From Myxococcota bacterium (GTDB lineage: Bacteria; Myxococcota_A; Polyangia; JAAYKL01), in NCBI GenBank assembly GCA_028278265.1, contig JANQET010000276.1, positions 1-35,802 on the forward strand: a stretch of DNA of 35,802 bases, given 5' to 3'. The notes beneath the pieces were generated by a model that was given only the letters and a program-made list of their open reading frames with translations, was not told the DNA's origin and did no database searches. The position numbers and the translations under genes were made by a program. Position 1 is the first letter of the stretch; every line of letters begins with the position of its first letter. Of the stretch, positions 17,508 to 25,651 are shown piece by piece.

Positions 17508-19019
17508 CTATTGGGTATCGACGGAGATTTCCTCGAGCTCACCGACATTGATCGCGGGTACCTGTTTTTTGATCACGTCCATGTCACCGACAAGGACGAG
17601 CTTCATATTCGGTGCCTCGAAATACTGCTTGGCCGCTAGTTGGACCGCTTCCAGGGTGAGCTGGCGATAGCCGTCGATCATTCGCTGATATCGGTCGAGC
17701 GGCAGATTCCTGAGGAATATCCGCGTCGCGGCGCGGGACAGACCGCCAATAGACTCGAACCAACCGGAGACCGAGCGTAGCACATTGTCCCGCGCATTTT
17801 CGAACTCCTCCTGTGATATCGGCGCCTCGGTCATTCCGCCGAGCTCTTTGAAGAATTCGGTCAACGCCGCGCCCGTGACATCGGCCTGTACCGAGGAGAA
17901 GGCGATCAACCCCCCCATTTGGCGCATCGCTGCCAACCGGGCGCGCGCCCCGTAGGTATACCCCTTGTCCTCCCGGAGGTTCATGTTCAACCGGCTGCCG
18001 AACATTCCGCCGAACACGTCGGTGGCGATGGTCAGGGCCCATTCTTGCTCATTGCCCGCCTCCACCGCGGGGCGCCCCATGCTGATGATCGTCTGCTTGA
18101 GTCCCTTTTGCGGAATCACCGCGATTCGCTTACGCGGTGCGACACCCACTGCGGGGGGGGCCGCTTTGGCCTTCGGGGGGCGCACCTTCCATTTGCCGAA
18201 GTGTTTGTCGGCCAATGCGCGGGCCTCTGCGAGGGTAACATCGCCGGTAAAGATCAGCGCCGACACACTGGGGGCCACCTGTTGGCGATAGAACCGTTTC
18301 ACATCCGCCGGTTTGAGTTTCGCCACGGTTTTCTCGGTGCCCAGCACCGGGTGACCATACGGGTGATCGACGCCGTAGACCTCAGAGGAGATGCCCGCGT
18401 TGCTCAAGTAGCGGGGGTTGGCCATCATGCGGGTGATGTCGGCGAGCCGTTCCTTCTGTTTGCGTTTGAAATCCTTGGCCTTGAGGGTGGGCTTGCGCAC
18501 AACATCGGCGACCAGGGTCAAGGCCGGATCGAGATTGCGTTTGAGCACGGTCAGGCCAAAGGCCGCTCCGTCTCGTTCCGTACTGACGCCAAAGGAGGTA
18601 CCCAGGTCGGCGAACGCCTCGGCCAGGGCGATGCCGTCCCTGGTCCCCGCACCCTCCAGCATCGTCTCGTAGGTCAAATCGGCGAGGCCGGCCTGCTGTT
18701 TGCGCTCGATCGAGGAGCCCGCCTGGACGGCGAAGCTGATCGACACCAGGGGCAGGCCGGGGCGCTCACTGACGATAATCGACAGTCCGTTGGCCATCGT
18801 CGTTCGGGTAAATGTCGGAATCACCGGCGATGGTGCCGGGCCGGGCACCGGTGCAGTGGCCCGCCAAGATTCATCGGGCTTGGCCGGCGCCTCCACTGGG
18901 GTTTTGGCCAGCGCTTTGCTCGCCTCCGGCGCCGTTTCGACGGGCAGTGGAGGACACAGCGCACAGCTCAGCAACAACAGGACCGGGACACAGGTAATTG
19001 CAAGCTGAATCGATTTCAT
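17508..19019 (-). CDS. M16 family peptidase, inactive-type subunit (probable lipoprotein)
   Basis: The 503-residue product begins MKSIQLAITCVPVLLLLSC, a signal with a LLSC lipobox, followed by a Pro/Ala-rich linker to about residue 68. Two M16 domains follow. At the zinc site, where active enzymes have HxxEH after a Gly-Ala, this one has GLADLTYETMLEGAG, so all three metal ligands of that motif are lost. The substrate-gating motif REDKGYTYGARA in the second domain is kept. This matches the inactive partner of bacterial M16 heterodimers. It overlaps the stop of the upstream active subunit by 4 bases (ATGA), implying coupled 1:1 synthesis and a periplasmic complex. Confidence 0.9.
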   Translation of the reverse strand: MKSIQLAITCVPVLLLLSCALCPPLPVETAPEASKALAKTPVEAPAKPDESWRATAPVPGPAPSPVIPTFTRTTMANGLSIIVSERPGLPLVSISFAVQAGSSIERKQQAGLADLTYETMLEGAGTRDGIALAEAFADLGTSFGVSTERDGAAFGLTVLKRNLDPALTLVADVVRKPTLKAKDFKRKQKERLADITRMMANPRYLSNAGISSEVYGVDHPYGHPVLGTEKTVAKLKPADVKRFYRQQVAPSVSALIFTGDVTLAEARALADKHFGKWKVRPPKAKAAPPAVGVAPRKRIAVIPQKGLKQTIISMGRPAVEAGNEQEWALTIATDVFGGMFGSRLNMNLREDKGYTYGARARLAAMRQMGGLIAFSSVQADVTGAALTEFFKELGGMTEAPISQEEFENARDNVLRSVSGWFESIGGLSRAATRIFLRNLPLDRYQRMIDGYRQLTLEAVQLAAKQYFEAPNMKLVLVGDMDVIKKQVPAINVGELEEISVDTQ

Positions 19020-20410
19020 CGGGTGACCTCCTTTTTGGGCTGTTCGTCAGCAGCAGCGGGGACGGCAAACAGCACTGCCCGTTTGGCCGTGTCCAGCTCG
19101 TTTTTGGCGAATGCGACGACCTCCTCGATGGAGACCTTGCGGTATCGATCCAGATCCCGGGCCATAAAACCGGGATCGCCGAGAAAGTGGTTGTACCCCT
19201 GAAGTTTTTCAGCCTTGCCACCGAATCCGCCGAGCCGTTGGAGTCCCTTGAAAAAGCTGGTTTCAAATCGATTCACGGCTCGCTCCACATCCTGTTGTTT
19301 CACCTTGCCCTGACGAATCTCCTCCAGCACCGCATCCACCTCGGTCAGCAGCCGCTTCGGCGCCACCCCGGTGCGGCCGACCACGTCGACGAAGAACACG
19401 GATTGGGCCCCCAGGCTGTATTGGTAAGCACTGACGCTCTGGGCCAGTTCCAGCTCGTGGATCAATTTCTTGTGCAGTCGGGAGGATTTGCCGTTCGACA
19501 GGAGGTTGGAGAGCACGTCGGCGGCGGCGTCTCCGGCAGCGTAGATTTTCGGTGTCAGCCAAACGACTTGTAGCTTGGGGAGCTTGCCGATGGCCTCGGC
19601 GTGTTCGATGAGAATGGGTTTTGCAATCGTGACATCAGCCACCTTGGGCGGAACGGGCTTGGCGGTTTTGGCCAGGGATCCGAAGTACTTTTGGACCAGC
19701 GCCTTGGCTTGGTCAGGGGTGAAGTCTCCAGCAATGGTCAAGGTGGCGTTGCTCGGTGCGTACCAGGTGGTAAAGAACTGGCGGACGTCCTCCAGCGAGG
19801 CGGCGCTGAGGTCGGCCATCGAGCCGATCACCCGACCGTGGTAGGGATGGGGCTTGGGAAAGACGGCCTGCCACAGTTTTTCCTCGGCCAATCCATAGGG
19901 CCGCGTTTCAATCCCCTGCCGCCGTTCGTTCTTGACGACATCCCGTTGGTTGTCCAGTTTCTTCTGGCTCAGCGCGTCCAGCAGAAAACCCATGCGGTCG
20001 CTCTCCAACCACAGGGCGGTTTCCAGGTGATTCGACGGTACGGTTTCGAAATAGTTGGTGCGGTCGAAGCTGGTGGTTCCGTTGATCGTGCTGGCGCCGA
20101 TGTTCTCCAGTGTGCGAATGTGCACGTCATCGGCGATGTGTCCTGATCCCTGAAACATCATGTGCTCGAACAGATGGGCAAATCCCGACTTCCCGACCAC
20201 CTCGTGATACGCGGCCACGTGGTACCAAACACTGACAGCGACCAGCGGTAGGGTGTGATCCTCGTGAAGGATCACCTCGAGACCGTTGTCCAGGGTGTAC
20301 TTTTCATAGGGGATTTCGAGTTTGGTCTCGTCCCCGCCCCAAACGGGGCCGATCCCGGTCAATCCGACGATCCCCGCCAGAATGAGTGCCAGAGTTAATC
20401 TACGTTGCAT
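19016..20410 (-). CDS. M16 family zinc peptidase, active subunit
   Basis: The 464-residue product has a signal peptide (MQRRLTLALILAGIVGLTGI, cleavage near GPVWG) and an intact inverted zinc motif HLFEH (H79, E82, H83) in SGFAHLFEHMMFQGS. The third ligand is probably E162 in KNERRQG. The closing half has SNGKSSRLHKKLIHE and a C-terminal helical region. Members of the family cleave peptides inside a clam-shaped chamber formed with an inactive partner, here encoded next. AAAGGAGG lies 5 bases before the ATG. The two genes form an operon preceded by a spacer with a hairpin. Confidence 0.93.
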   Translation of the reverse strand: MQRRLTLALILAGIVGLTGIGPVWGGDETKLEIPYEKYTLDNGLEVILHEDHTLPLVAVSVWYHVAAYHEVVGKSGFAHLFEHMMFQGSGHIADDVHIRTLENIGASTINGTTSFDRTNYFETVPSNHLETALWLESDRMGFLLDALSQKKLDNQRDVVKNERRQGIETRPYGLAEEKLWQAVFPKPHPYHGRVIGSMADLSAASLEDVRQFFTTWYAPSNATLTIAGDFTPDQAKALVQKYFGSLAKTAKPVPPKVADVTIAKPILIEHAEAIGKLPKLQVVWLTPKIYAAGDAAADVLSNLLSNGKSSRLHKKLIHELELAQSVSAYQYSLGAQSVFFVDVVGRTGVAPKRLLTEVDAVLEEIRQGKVKQQDVERAVNRFETSFFKGLQRLGGFGGKAEKLQGYNHFLGDPGFMARDLDRYRKVSIEEVVAFAKNELDTAKRAVLFAVPAAADEQPKKEVTR

Positions 20411-20443
20411 TTGTCCTCCTTTATACTGCGTCCCGGAAGGGGG

Positions 20444-20459
20444 CTCGGCATTTGCCGAG
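20444..20459. promoter_or_regulatory. Hairpin CTCGGC-ATTT-GCCGAG in leader of M16 operon
   Basis: A perfect 6-bp stem with a 4-base loop, 33 bases upstream of the M16 ATG. There is no U-run of useful length on either strand, so a stability or regulatory hairpin is more likely than a terminator. Confidence 0.35.
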
Positions 20460-20691
20460 TTTGGACCGTCGTGCTCCTGACTGTTTTGCGGTTATGCTAA
20501 CCAAAAGCAGGGGGGGACTCAACTGAGAATCCGTTTATCGGGCGGTGTTCCAGTGATAATCCAATTTTCTTTTCACAGGGCAGGGTCCCAGTGAGTTCTC
20601 ACGAGATGGGAATATTCGTCGCACGCAGGACAAATGATCGCAAAAAAGCAATCTTTGATTCGTTTCTGATACTGTTTTGAGACAACACAAC

Positions 20692-20770
20692 TGTCACTGA
20701 CACTCGGGATATGTAACGCTCCAACTGTCACCGACACATCCGCACTTTACAGATGAAGTGTCGCCGACAC
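20692..20770. repeat. Three palindromic 12-mers TGTCRCYGACAC at about 33-bp spacing
   Basis: Copies: TGTCACTGACAC (20692-20703), TGTCACCGACAC (20726-20737) and TGTCGCCGACAC (20759-20770). Each is an inverted repeat TGTC-NNN-GACA. Starts are 34 and 33 bp apart, about three helical turns. The first two also share CAAC upstream. They could be repressor/activator sites or remains of terminal repeats of an IS element. Confidence 0.6.
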
Positions 20771-20788
20771 ATGCAAGAAGGTGTCGGC
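20763..20788 (+). other. Stem-loop GCCGACAC / GTGTCGGC
   Basis: A perfect 8-bp stem with a 10-base loop, formed by the third 12-mer and an inverted half copy. The nearest T-run (ATTTTTG) starts 11 bases later, too far for a standard intrinsic terminator, although weak termination or RNA processing is possible. Confidence 0.4.
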
Positions 20789-21064
20789 TAACAGAGAGAT
20801 TTTTGTGTAATTGTATCTTTGAATTAGGGGCAAAACAAAGAACAAAAAAACACTGTTATTTACTGCTGCCAACCCAAGGCAGTGAAAAAAAAAGTGGTTT
20901 AATTTTGGCTGGTTGAAGATTTTCCAACTCGTTTGAAGAATTTTTTCCACTTAAGAACACAAATGGGAGTGGCAATGCGCAAAGTGCAACCTACATTAGA
21001 GTTATCCGCGTGGCATGGAAAGTGCTTAAGAGCAGGGTCAGTTTATTTGCGAGGAGAGATTAAG

Positions 21065-21427
21065 ATGCTCAAGTTCAGAACAGAAAAGCATGAGGATGTA
21101 TTGGTCTTATCCCTGATGGGGCAATTGGACGCGCTCACCGCCGGGTTCATGACTCGCAAGATCGATGAGTTGCTCAATACCAATGTCGAGAACGCCTCGG
21201 CCAAACAGCATTTTCGGCGACTGGTGTTCAATCTCAGTGATTTGAATCTTATCGACAGTCGCGGGGTGAGTGTCATTCTGACGACGATGGAGCGCGCCCG
21301 GGCCCGTGGTGGTGATGCCAGGGTAGCGGGATTGAAGAAGCAGCCGTTCGAGATCTTTCGTCTACTCAAATTGGACACGCAATTGGGCATCACCCACAAC
21401 AGCGAATTGCGCCCGAATTTTGCCTGA
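21065..21427 (+). CDS. STAS domain protein (anti-anti-sigma-like)
   Basis: The 120-residue product is a single STAS domain: VLVLSLMGQLDALTAGFM as the first strand and helix, FNLSDLNLIDSRGVSVILTT as the core, and RARGGDARVAGLKKQPFEIF near the end. In anti-anti-sigma factors of the SpoIIAA type the core reads DSSG, and the second Ser is phosphorylated by the partner kinase; here the sequence is D64-S65-R66-G67, with Arg at that place. I chose the ATG at 21065 because GAGGAG lies about 9 bases upstream; the frame is open back to 20933 but that part looks non-coding. No anti-sigma kinase or phosphatase gene is adjacent. Confidence 0.88.
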   Translation: MLKFRTEKHEDVLVLSLMGQLDALTAGFMTRKIDELLNTNVENASAKQHFRRLVFNLSDLNLIDSRGVSVILTTMERARARGGDARVAGLKKQPFEIFRLLKLDTQLGITHNSELRPNFA

Positions 21428-21510
21428 GATGAACCCGCACCTTGGCGCGTTTTGGCTCGAACTTTTATGCAACATTAGGGTGAAGATGGCGAGATTATTT
21501 GCGCGTGTGC

Positions 21511-22833
21511 TTAACGGGTGGCTGCTGCACCTTTGGAGTGCTTGCGATTTCGCTCGGGACACATGCCGTTCTTGGCCCGGCAATGACCTCGCTTGCACTG
21601 TTTCCTGAAGAACTGCCACTCCTCACAACGGGAGCCGTCGAGAAATTCGCATACCCCGATCTGTCCTTTGGGGGTATTGACCATGCGCACCTTGCCACCG
21701 TTCTTTTTGCAGTGCACCGAGGCGGGGTTGGCCATGCCGGTTTGCGGCGGCTTGCCACCGCCCTCGGGACAGATACCGCTCTTGGCCCGGCAATCTCCGC
21801 GCTTGCACGTCTTTTTCATCAGCCGAGATCCTTCGCAGCGGGAACCGTCGCGCCACATGCAGATGCCGGTCTTCCCGGTCTTTTTGTACGCACCGCCGGT
21901 CTCTTTGCAGTAGGCTGCCGCGGGTTTGGCTTGACCGATTTGGGTCGCCTGCTCGCAGATACCGTTTTTGGCCTTGCATTCTCCCCGCTTGCACTGCTTG
22001 CGGTACAGCCGCCACTCTTCGCAGCGGGAGCCGTCGCGCCAGTAGCAGACGCCGCTCTCCCCCTTTTCGGTTTTGATTATCTGGAGCGCACCACCGGTCT
22101 TCTTGCAGTACACCGAGGCGGGATTGGCCCCGCTGGTCTGGTCCGGCGTGTCGGGACAGATGCCCCGCTTCTGGCGGCATTCGCCCTTTTTGCATTTGCC
22201 GTAGAAGAAGCGCCATTCTTCGCAGCGGGAGTAGTCCGGCCAGACACAGATGCCGATCTCACCCTCGTCGGTTTTGAGTCTTTCGACCTTGGCGCCCGCT
22301 TTTTTGCACTTTACCGAGGCGGGATTGGGCGCACCGACCTGGCCGGGTTTGTCCGGGCAGATGCCCGTCGGGTGCTTGCACTCACCCATTTTGCACTGCT
22401 GGCGGTAGAAGCGCCATATCTCGCATTGGGTCGCGTTGCGCCATTTGCAGACCTCGACCGGTCCGGATTTTGATTTCACCGATACAACAATTCCGCCGGA
22501 ATCTTTGCAGTGTTGCGCTGCAGGATTCGGCATATCCGCCTGCGTGGGCTTGACAACGGGTTTCGTGCCCCCGGGTTTGCCGGTGGTCTCGCTACCGGCA
22601 CTCGCCGGGTTGGCCGGGGAACCGGGCTCGTCAGTTACCGGTTTGGCGAGTAGCGGCTCGCTGTTGGGGTTTTGCGCGACAGGTGGCGGGGGCGCGTTGA
22701 CATTACTGGTTTGCACCATCGGCGGGACATTGGCTGGTGCTTGGCCTTGAACCGGTTCTTGCGAGCTCTCGCTGCAGCAGATTACGAGCACGGTGAGCAC
22801 ACCGACAACCGGGCCCCAAATTGCCTTTTTCAT
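21511..22833 (-). CDS. Exported protein with five tandem DUF333-like modules
   Basis: The 440-residue product starts at the ATG at 22833, with GGAGG 5 bases upstream. A hydrophobic signal ends in VLVICCSESS, so it may be a lipoprotein, although the lipobox is poor. A Pro-rich linker spans about 25-102. Five modules follow, starting near residues 103, 170, 237, 303 and 369. Each has NPAxxxCK, a GxCxW/F strand, SRCEEW and a Lys/Cys-rich tail of the type CKRGECRAKNGICP. The NPASVYC...CEEW part is DUF333, usually found once in small exported proteins such as YoaF. The added CxxGxC...GxCP tail is not part of the usual domain. Module 4 is shorter and reads CEGSR instead of CEEW. About six Cys per module suggest disulfides. 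Function unknown. Confidence 0.85.
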   Translation of the reverse strand: MKKAIWGPVVGVLTVLVICCSESSQEPVQGQAPANVPPMVQTSNVNAPPPPVAQNPNSEPLLAKPVTDEPGSPANPASAGSETTGKPGGTKPVVKPTQADMPNPAAQHCKDSGGIVVSVKSKSGPVEVCKWRNATQCEIWRFYRQQCKMGECKHPTGICPDKPGQVGAPNPASVKCKKAGAKVERLKTDEGEIGICVWPDYSRCEEWRFFYGKCKKGECRQKRGICPDTPDQTSGANPASVYCKKTGGALQIIKTEKGESGVCYWRDGSRCEEWRLYRKQCKRGECKAKNGICEQATQIGQAKPAAAYCKETGGAYKKTGKTGICMWRDGSRCEGSRLMKKTCKRGDCRAKSGICPEGGGKPPQTGMANPASVHCKKNGGKVRMVNTPKGQIGVCEFLDGSRCEEWQFFRKQCKRGHCRAKNGMCPERNRKHSKGAAATR

Positions 22834-22983
22834 GTTTTCCTCCACTTTCTTTGCGCGTGCAATGGGCGGATTCTGTTTGGGTCTCGTCGCTAAGTTATAG
22901 TCAATAATCAGCCAAAATAAAACCTTCAAACGTCCTCCCGAATATGGACGACCCGCCGAATCCCCTATTCATCGGGGATGCGG

Positions 22984-23096
22984 ATGGTGGGATTGGTCGG
23001 ACTGCTGACGCTGATTTTTTGGGGCAAGCCCGGTGGATGTGGGAGATGGGGGTGGCTGGACAGGCGACCCTGTTTTTTTTGGCAATCCCGGTGCAT
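22984..23096 (+). repeat. Diverged tandem duplication in leader of TPR-like gene
   Basis: Two blocks of about 50-55 bases (22984-23038 and 23046-23096) align: each has a G-rich ATGG start, a GGxC-GACxCTG segment, a T-run of 6 or 8, then GGCAA-CCCGGTG-AT. The second copy has gained or kept a hairpin before its T-run. The copies are in different reading frames, so they do not look like a coding repeat. Confidence 0.5.
23058..23080 (+). terminator. Intrinsic terminator inside the leader of the TPR-like gene
   Basis: The stem ACAGG-CGAC-CCTGT (extendable by G-U pairs) is followed directly by a run of eight T. It ends 32 bases before the GTG of the TPR-like gene. The upstream gene points away, so this would terminate a short leader RNA rather than an upstream gene, which suggests attenuation or a small RNA. 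A second stem ATCCCC/GGGGAT (22960-22979) lies earlier in the leader. Confidence 0.5.
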
Positions 23097-23112
23097 TTGC
23101 TATGGTATTTCC

Positions 23113-24030
23113 GTGTCGAGCAAGCACCAGGGAGTGTGGATTTGTCTGGGATTGTTGCTGTTCGGAGCGATGATTCCCCTGCGCGCGTCCACCGTATCGC
23201 TTCACGATCGAGTTGTCGATGATGTGGATCGCTACTATCTACCGCCGGCCGATTGGCTGCGCGTGTTTTCACTGGGGTACAACGAGGCGGCGGCGGATTT
23301 CGTCTGGATCAAGACCATCGTCTATTTCGGTGACATTGCCTTAAAAGACTGGGGACGGGGCCAACAGACGCCGGTCGACAATTTTACGATGAACTACATG
23401 CGGACGGCAGCCGAGCTGGATCCCAAATTTCGGGCGATCTACTCCCGTGGCGGCGTGCTCACACTGTACCATCGGGGGGAAATCACCGAACAATCGGTCA
23501 AGCTGGCCATCGAGGTGTTCGAGTTGGGGACAAAACAGTTCCCCAATGATGGTGAAATCACCTTTCATCTGGGATTTATGCACTATTACGAAATGGAGCC
23601 CTTTTTACCGCGGCAAAAGAACCACCCCACCCGGCGGCACTTCAAGGAGCGCGGTGCTTACCTGTTGAGCAAAGCCGCGTTGATGCCCAACGCACCGCAG
23701 TATGCCAGCGTCCTCTCATCCACGTTGCTCTACCGGCTGGGGTTGAACAACCTGGTCATCGAGCATCTCAAGGCGCTCCTGATCACCGAGACCAATCCGG
23801 ATATCCGCCGCACCCTGGCCTTTCAACTCAAACGGGAATTGGGCAAGGCGGCCAAACGGGATATCGAGCTCACCGATCGCATCCAGGCCGAATGGCGACG
23901 GGAGATGCCCTATGTCCCGTTCGACCTGTTTTTGATTCTCAATCCGGGCGACCCCGGCATCAACGAGCTGCTCGACCCGCTCTACACCACGAACCAGCTG
24001 CTCACCGTCGAAGAAGCGTTCGACCAATGA
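23113..24030 (+). CDS. Membrane-anchored TPR-like helical protein
   Basis: Translation from the GTG at 23113 gives 305 residues with an N-terminal anchor (GVWICLGLLLFGAMIPLRA). The frame is open up to 22978, but the extra residues come from the duplicated leader and look non-coding; no ribosome site supports either start. The conserved opening LPPADWLRVFSLGYNEAAADFVWIKTIVYFGD is, as I recall it, typical of a deltaproteobacterial family of TPR-like proteins whose sequences read LPP...LRxxSLGxxExxADxxWxxxxxY(F)G. The rest is helical repeats with few exact TPR matches. It probably faces the periplasm. Function unknown. It lies 70 bases before the glutamine synthetase gene, on the same strand. 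Confidence 0.8.
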   Translation: MSSKHQGVWICLGLLLFGAMIPLRASTVSLHDRVVDDVDRYYLPPADWLRVFSLGYNEAAADFVWIKTIVYFGDIALKDWGRGQQTPVDNFTMNYMRTAAELDPKFRAIYSRGGVLTLYHRGEITEQSVKLAIEVFELGTKQFPNDGEITFHLGFMHYYEMEPFLPRQKNHPTRRHFKERGAYLLSKAALMPNAPQYASVLSSTLLYRLGLNNLVIEHLKALLITETNPDIRRTLAFQLKRELGKAAKRDIELTDRIQAEWRREMPYVPFDLFLILNPGDPGINELLDPLYTTNQLLTVEEAFDQ

Positions 24031-24100
24031 CCCGGTCAGCACCTTTTTGCTTGCACCACGTCGACAATCGATTCTATGACTGAAGGCCAGTTTCGAAGAA

Positions 24101-25651
24101 ATGGAGAGGCCCGTGACCGATCAACTTCCCCTATCCAATCCACTTTGCGCGCTCCTGGATAAAGAGCCGGGTGAGTTCACCCGGGCGGATATGCTCCGGG
24201 TGATTACAGAGCGACGTATCGAGCGCCTGACTTTTCACTACACCGGCATCGACGGCCAGCTCAAGGAGCTCAAGCTGCCGGTGAGCCGGCTCGACTATGC
24301 CGAGCGCATCCTGGCCTCTGGGGAGCGGGTCGACGGCTCGTCCCTGTTCAAGGGGCTGGTGGACGCCTCCAATTCGGATTTGTACGTCGTCCCGAGTTAC
24401 AAGACCGCCTTTCTCAGTCCGTTCGATGAGCACAGCCTGGATTTCATCTGCCGCTACCTCGATCGGGACGGTGCATTGGCCCCGTTTCCGCCGGACAATA
24501 TTCTGTCCATCGCCCATCAGCGGTTCAAGGAGAAGACCGGTCTCGAGCTTCATGCCCTGGGCGAGCTGGAGTTCTTTCTGCTCGGCGAAGGGGGAGGGGA
24601 CTACTTTGCGCCCCGTCGACAGTCGGGATATCACGCACCGGCACCGTTTTTTAAGAGCGGTCACATCGTCAGTGAGATGGTGCGCCATATCGCCCAGATC
24701 ACCGGCGCGGTGAAGTATGCCCACTCGGAGGTGGGATTCATCGAAGCGGTTCGGTCCGACCTGCCCCTGCTCTCGGGTCGCCGGGGGGAACAGCACGAGA
24801 TCGAGCTGCTGACCCGCCCGATCGACGAGATGGGGGATTTTTTGGCCCTGGCCCGCTGGGTCATCCGCAATGTGGCCTATCGGCACGGCATGCTCGCCAC
24901 GTTCGCGCCCAAGCTCGAAGAGGGGGTGGCCGGCAACGGGCTGCACATTCACTTGGAGCTGATGAAAGACGGCCGCAACATCATGCTCACCAAGACCGGG
25001 GATCTGTCCAATGAGGCGATGAAATTGATCGGCGGGGTAGTGCGCTACGCCTCGACCCTCTCGGCCTTTGGCAACACCGTCGCCTCGGCCTTTTTGCGAT
25101 TGGTGCCCAATCAGGAGGCCCCCACGCGAATCTGCTGGAGTCACACCAACCGCTCGGCATTGATTCGGGTGCCCTTGGGCTGGAACAAGACACCCAATCT
25201 GGCCCCGGTGGTCAACCCGGCCGAACCGGCGGACTACCAGCACAATCGGGGGGTACAAACGGTCGAGCTCCGCTCTCCCGACGGATCGGCGATGTTTCAC
25301 TTGCTGCTGGCCGGCATCACCACTGCGGTGGAGTACGGGCTGACCGCACCGAAGATGATCGAGTTGGCCCAGAAGACACAAATCACCGGCAATATATTCG
25401 ACGATCAGGCCCTGCTGTCCCAGCTCGAAGCGCTGCCCGCCAGTTGTATCGCCTGCTCGCGACTGCTCGACGAGCGGCGTGGGATGTACGAGGAATTCGG
25501 TGTGTTTCCCTCCCGAGTGATCAATCATGCGGTGAACCTGCTCGCCTCGGAGAATGACGAGCACTTGAACCTCAAATTTTCGCAGATGTCCGCCGAGGAG
25601 CGCCTGACCGCGACCAGGCAGTTGATGCACAAGGATATTCATCGGCATTAA
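24101..25651 (+). CDS. Glutamine synthetase family protein
   Basis: The 516-residue product carries the glutamine synthetase fold: an N-terminal beta-grasp part with DGQLKELKLP and GERVDGSSLFKG (75-85), then the metal-binding glutamates in GELEFFLL (E155, E157), QHEIEL (231-236), GNGLHIHLEL (278-287), NRSALIRVP (350-358) and VELRSPDGSA (388-397). The enzyme should ligate an amine to glutamate with ATP. The Tyr adenylylation site of classical GlnA is not recognisable, and the length exceeds that of most type I enzymes, so the substrate could be ammonia or another amine. The start is ATG 24101 or GTG 24113; neither has an ideal ribosome site. Its TAA overlaps the ATG of the next gene. Confidence 0.88.
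   Translation: MERPVTDQLPLSNPLCALLDKEPGEFTRADMLRVITERRIERLTFHYTGIDGQLKELKLPVSRLDYAERILASGERVDGSSLFKGLVDASNSDLYVVPSYKTAFLSPFDEHSLDFICRYLDRDGALAPFPPDNILSIAHQRFKEKTGLELHALGELEFFLLGEGGGDYFAPRRQSGYHAPAPFFKSGHIVSEMVRHIAQITGAVKYAHSEVGFIEAVRSDLPLLSGRRGEQHEIELLTRPIDEMGDFLALARWVIRNVAYRHGMLATFAPKLEEGVAGNGLHIHLELMKDGRNIMLTKTGDLSNEAMKLIGGVVRYASTLSAFGNTVASAFLRLVPNQEAPTRICWSHTNRSALIRVPLGWNKTPNLAPVVNPAEPADYQHNRGVQTVELRSPDGSAMFHLLLAGITTAVEYGLTAPKMIELAQKTQITGNIFDDQALLSQLEALPASCIACSRLLDERRGMYEEFGVFPSRVINHAVNLLASENDEHLNLKFSQMSAEERLTATRQLMHKDIHRH

Larger units (their letters stand above)
20411..21064. other. 654-base AT-rich spacer between the M16 operon and the STAS gene
   Basis: No supported gene. It contains the leader hairpin near the M16 genes, a dyad GGTTA-TGC-TAACC at 20492-20504, three palindromic 12-mers (20692-20770), a stem-loop at 20763-20788, and poly-A tracts flanking an inverted repeat at 20844-20893. 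On the minus strand that repeat would be a weak stem followed by U7, a possible terminator. The base composition is well below that of the genes on either side, consistent with a regulatory or formerly mobile stretch. Confidence 0.5.

Noticed and set aside
21499..22473. 324-codon plus-strand open frame opposite the DUF333 gene
   Set aside because: Its apparent repeats mirror the five DUF333 modules on the other strand, and there is no ribosome site.
23113..24030. N-terminal extension of the TPR-like protein to 22978
   Set aside because: The extension is encoded by the duplicated, terminator-bearing leader and would put an odd Cys/Trp-rich segment ahead of the normal anchor.
24131..25648. 505-codon minus-strand open frame across the glutamine synthetase gene
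   Set aside because: The plus strand encodes all glutamine synthetase motifs; the antisense frame is a product of high GC and has no recognisable domain.
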